Source: Silurus meridionalis (taxonomy: Eukaryota > Chordata > Actinopteri > Siluriformes > Siluridae). From it: a DNA stretch of 64,000 nucleotides. A model generated the notes under the pieces. The model saw only the letters and a program-made list of their open reading frames with translations. It had not been told where the DNA came from and did no database searches. Shown here one piece after another: positions 46,897 through 64,000 of this stretch (positions are counted from its first letter, which is position 1; the number at the start of each line of letters is the position of its first letter). The DNA lies in assembly GCF_014805685.1 (NCBI RefSeq), contig NC_060893.1, positions 14,227,773 to 14,291,772 on the forward strand, in the 5' to 3' direction. A program made the position numbers and the translations under genes.

Positions 46897-47715
46897 TGAA
46901 ATACAATATATAAAAATGTTGACTTTTTTTCTTTGTATAGAGTAAGTTAAGTATAAAAATGATCTCACCTTCCCATATATTCTATATGCCTAAAACCTTT
47001 CAAACTTGTTGCATGCAACTTGGTGTAATAAATCTAAAAAAAACCAATATTTTTTATATTGAACACTTCATGGCTTTGAACATTCGAGTCCTTTTCATTT
47101 CATATGCTTGTAGAGAAATGGAAATGGAATAATTTGTTCATTGTTTACTTAACATCCATATAGATAATCCTAAAGCTGCATTTAAACTGGAATATTTGTT
47201 CAATGTTAAATTTATAAACCTGACATCGTAAAACAAGGTAATTCTCCTAAAAATGTAGGCTACAGTTAGATTCAGCTTATTAAAGTATATCATTTAGTCC
47301 TACTGGAAATAATGTAGTGCTTCACATTACGTTGCCAGGCAAAGATAGCAACATTAGCAGCAATTGCTATATGAATGACTCATGCCAAACAGCACATTGT
47401 GTGCATGTGTCTATGTGTGGGTGTGTGTGTCTATGTGAGTGTGTGTTACCAGACACCCACACTATCCTTTTACTTATGGAGCTGTCTAATAGTTATGCCA
47501 CTTCATGTCAGTGTGTCTCTGTAGGATGTTTCCCATGGGTGGTGTTTATGCGCAGGACAGGAAGTAACAGGAAATACAAGTGAAATATGTGTTTCTTCAG
47601 ATTGATTTCTGCATGGATCAGGTAATCAGGTTAGCTATATTTAAACTGTAGAAATCTTTTTGTAGAGATCTTTTTATGATTTAACATAACTCATATATAT
47701 ATATATATATACATA

Positions 47716-47830
47716 CATAATTTTACATAATGCGTTTTAATATGCATTGAATCTTAAATGTAAAGGTTATATATATATATATATATATTTAAGATTTAAT
47801 GCATATTAAAATGCATTATGTAAAATTATG
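47716..47830. repeat. 44-bp inverted repeat upstream of abcc8
   Basis: Arms 47716-47759 and 47787-47830 pair at 42 of 44 positions around a 27-base AT-rich loop. It could be a palindromic MITE or a foldback insertion. It lies about 850 bases before the abcc8 start. Confidence 0.93.
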
Positions 47831-48153
47831 CATTATGAAATTGAACTTAATTCATGTATTATAAAATAAAATGGAATTATATGGCATATGGAGTGCCTTA
47901 CAGATTTAGCAGGGCCAATCATTTAAGTGTTTCCAATCTGGATGTCCTATTATGCTGCATTCTATTTGCCCTACTTACCCAGCTCAGGAAGGCTCCAGAG
48001 AGAATACTTGTTTAATATGCAGACATGATTTTTAGAAGGTTTTCTATTCAAATTGACAATCTTGGCTGACACGTAGCACATGAAGTGTGAAGTATATTGT
48101 GATGCTGGTGCTGTGTGCTTTCCCTCCCCCTCTCCTTTAGCACATACACTCCT

Positions 48154-48173
48154 CTCTGTCTCTCTCTCCCTCG

Positions 48174-48232
<59 letters not shown>

Positions 48233-48240
48233 CCCTGCTC
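48154..48240. repeat. polypyrimidine (CT)n tract upstream of abcc8
   Basis: Almost pure C/T on the + strand, about 440-520 bases before the abcc8 start codon. CT-rich (GAGA-type) tracts are common in promoters, but this may be just a microsatellite. Confidence 0.9.
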
Positions 48241-48679
48241 TCTTTTTTTCACTCTCGCTCTCTCCTACTCTTTTCCTCCCTTTTCTTACCAGCCCTCCTT
48301 GTCATGTGAGCACAGACAGATGCACACACACTCGGACACACAGGACAGATATCCTCAAGGTCAGCTTTGAGCCCTAATTGAAAGGAAACAAGACACTTCT
48401 TTGTGCATGGGCATCCTTTTTTTGCATTGAGCCCAAGCATTTATTAAAGGGATGTATTTAAGCTGTGCAGATGCCGGGGAAATTGGATGCAGGCATGTCT
48501 CGGTGTGCATGCAGAATGTGAACTTACCTGCTCTCTGCTCTCCACCTGCAGCAAGGATGTAACTACCTACGGATAAGAAACGACACCTCCTGTGCATCTC
48601 TTCTTTCCTCCTCCCCCTCTTCCTTTGGTTCTCCTCACCCTCTTTTCCTCTGCTGCTCCTGCAGAGACCAGGCTCCACC

Positions 48680-63720
<15,041 letters not shown>

Positions 63721-64000
63721 GTGAGTTATACTATCTGGGCTGTTCAATTGCTGCACTGTCTAGGTTAAATTCAAATCTACACAAGATCTATTGACTTCAT
63801 ATATAATTTATATTATATATTTTCTTTTCAGATATGTCAAGTATTCAGACAGGAGTAGTTGTCATGTTTCTCAAGGAACTCTATAATTTTTATGAATGAT
63901 GTGCACAAAATGTTATATCTGTGTAAATCACAGATATATTGCTGGATACATAATGGACACACTGCTGTCTTAAGAAAATTAGGCCTAAGATACATTCACA

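Larger units (their letters stand above)
44700..47690. other. intergenic DNA between ush1c and abcc8
   Basis: It holds a (TG)n run at 45795-45845 and an (AAG)n run at 46860-46896. A minus-strand frame at 44944-45195 has no recognised homology. Otherwise I see nothing. Confidence 0.5.

Noticed and set aside
47971..48370. Arg/Glu-repeat and Ser/Leu-repeat frames upstream of abcc8
   Set aside because: They are translations of the polypyrimidine tract.

Overview
The window is vertebrate nuclear DNA, almost certainly from a teleost fish and perhaps a catfish-like otophysan. The genes are split by GT/AG introns. The intervening DNA is AT-rich and crowded with dinucleotide and tetranucleotide microsatellites, Tc1-like, Tigger-like and hAT-like DNA transposons, L2 and RTE-type LINE tails, tRNA-SINE-like repeats and a solo LTR. 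The species call rests only on repeat style and protein resemblance.

Two genes lie head-to-tail on the + strand. The first is a complete ush1c (harmonin), coding span 21119-42888, with 27 coding exons assembled here. The second is the 5' part of abcc8 (sulfonylurea receptor SUR1), with nine exons from 48680 to 63720; the rest runs off the right edge. In human, USH1C and ABCC8 are also adjacent and co-oriented (chromosome 11p15.1), so the order supports both calls. Exon phases join without a frame break in both genes, and all chosen junctions are GT/AG.

Layout: 1-21118 has no gene I can support; it holds microsatellites, LINE and SINE remnants and a few GC-richer stretches that may be conserved non-coding elements. 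21119-42888 is ush1c. Exon phases imply at least two isoforms: a short a-type form (about 551 residues), using a small acidic exon at 33051-33097, and a long b-type form (about 913 residues), using six exons between 33340 and 36709 that encode a second coiled coil and a proline-rich region. Both enter the shared PDZ3 exons in phase. 42889-48679 is intergenic, with the ush1c poly(A) signal, a SINE, a LINE tail, a strong CTCF-like motif and a long inverted repeat. 48680 to the end is abcc8, covering TMD0, the L0 linker and the first part of TMD1.

ush1c intron 6 is an insertion hotspot (Tc1-like element, 92-bp tandem duplication, solo LTR with a 5-bp target duplication), and the last ush1c intron carries a Tigger-like element with a long GC-rich hairpin. 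I found no RNA gene, CRISPR array or evidently new multi-gene system. The two genes act in different systems (stereocilia and brush-border scaffolding; the K-ATP channel), so their adjacency looks like inherited synteny, not a shared pathway.
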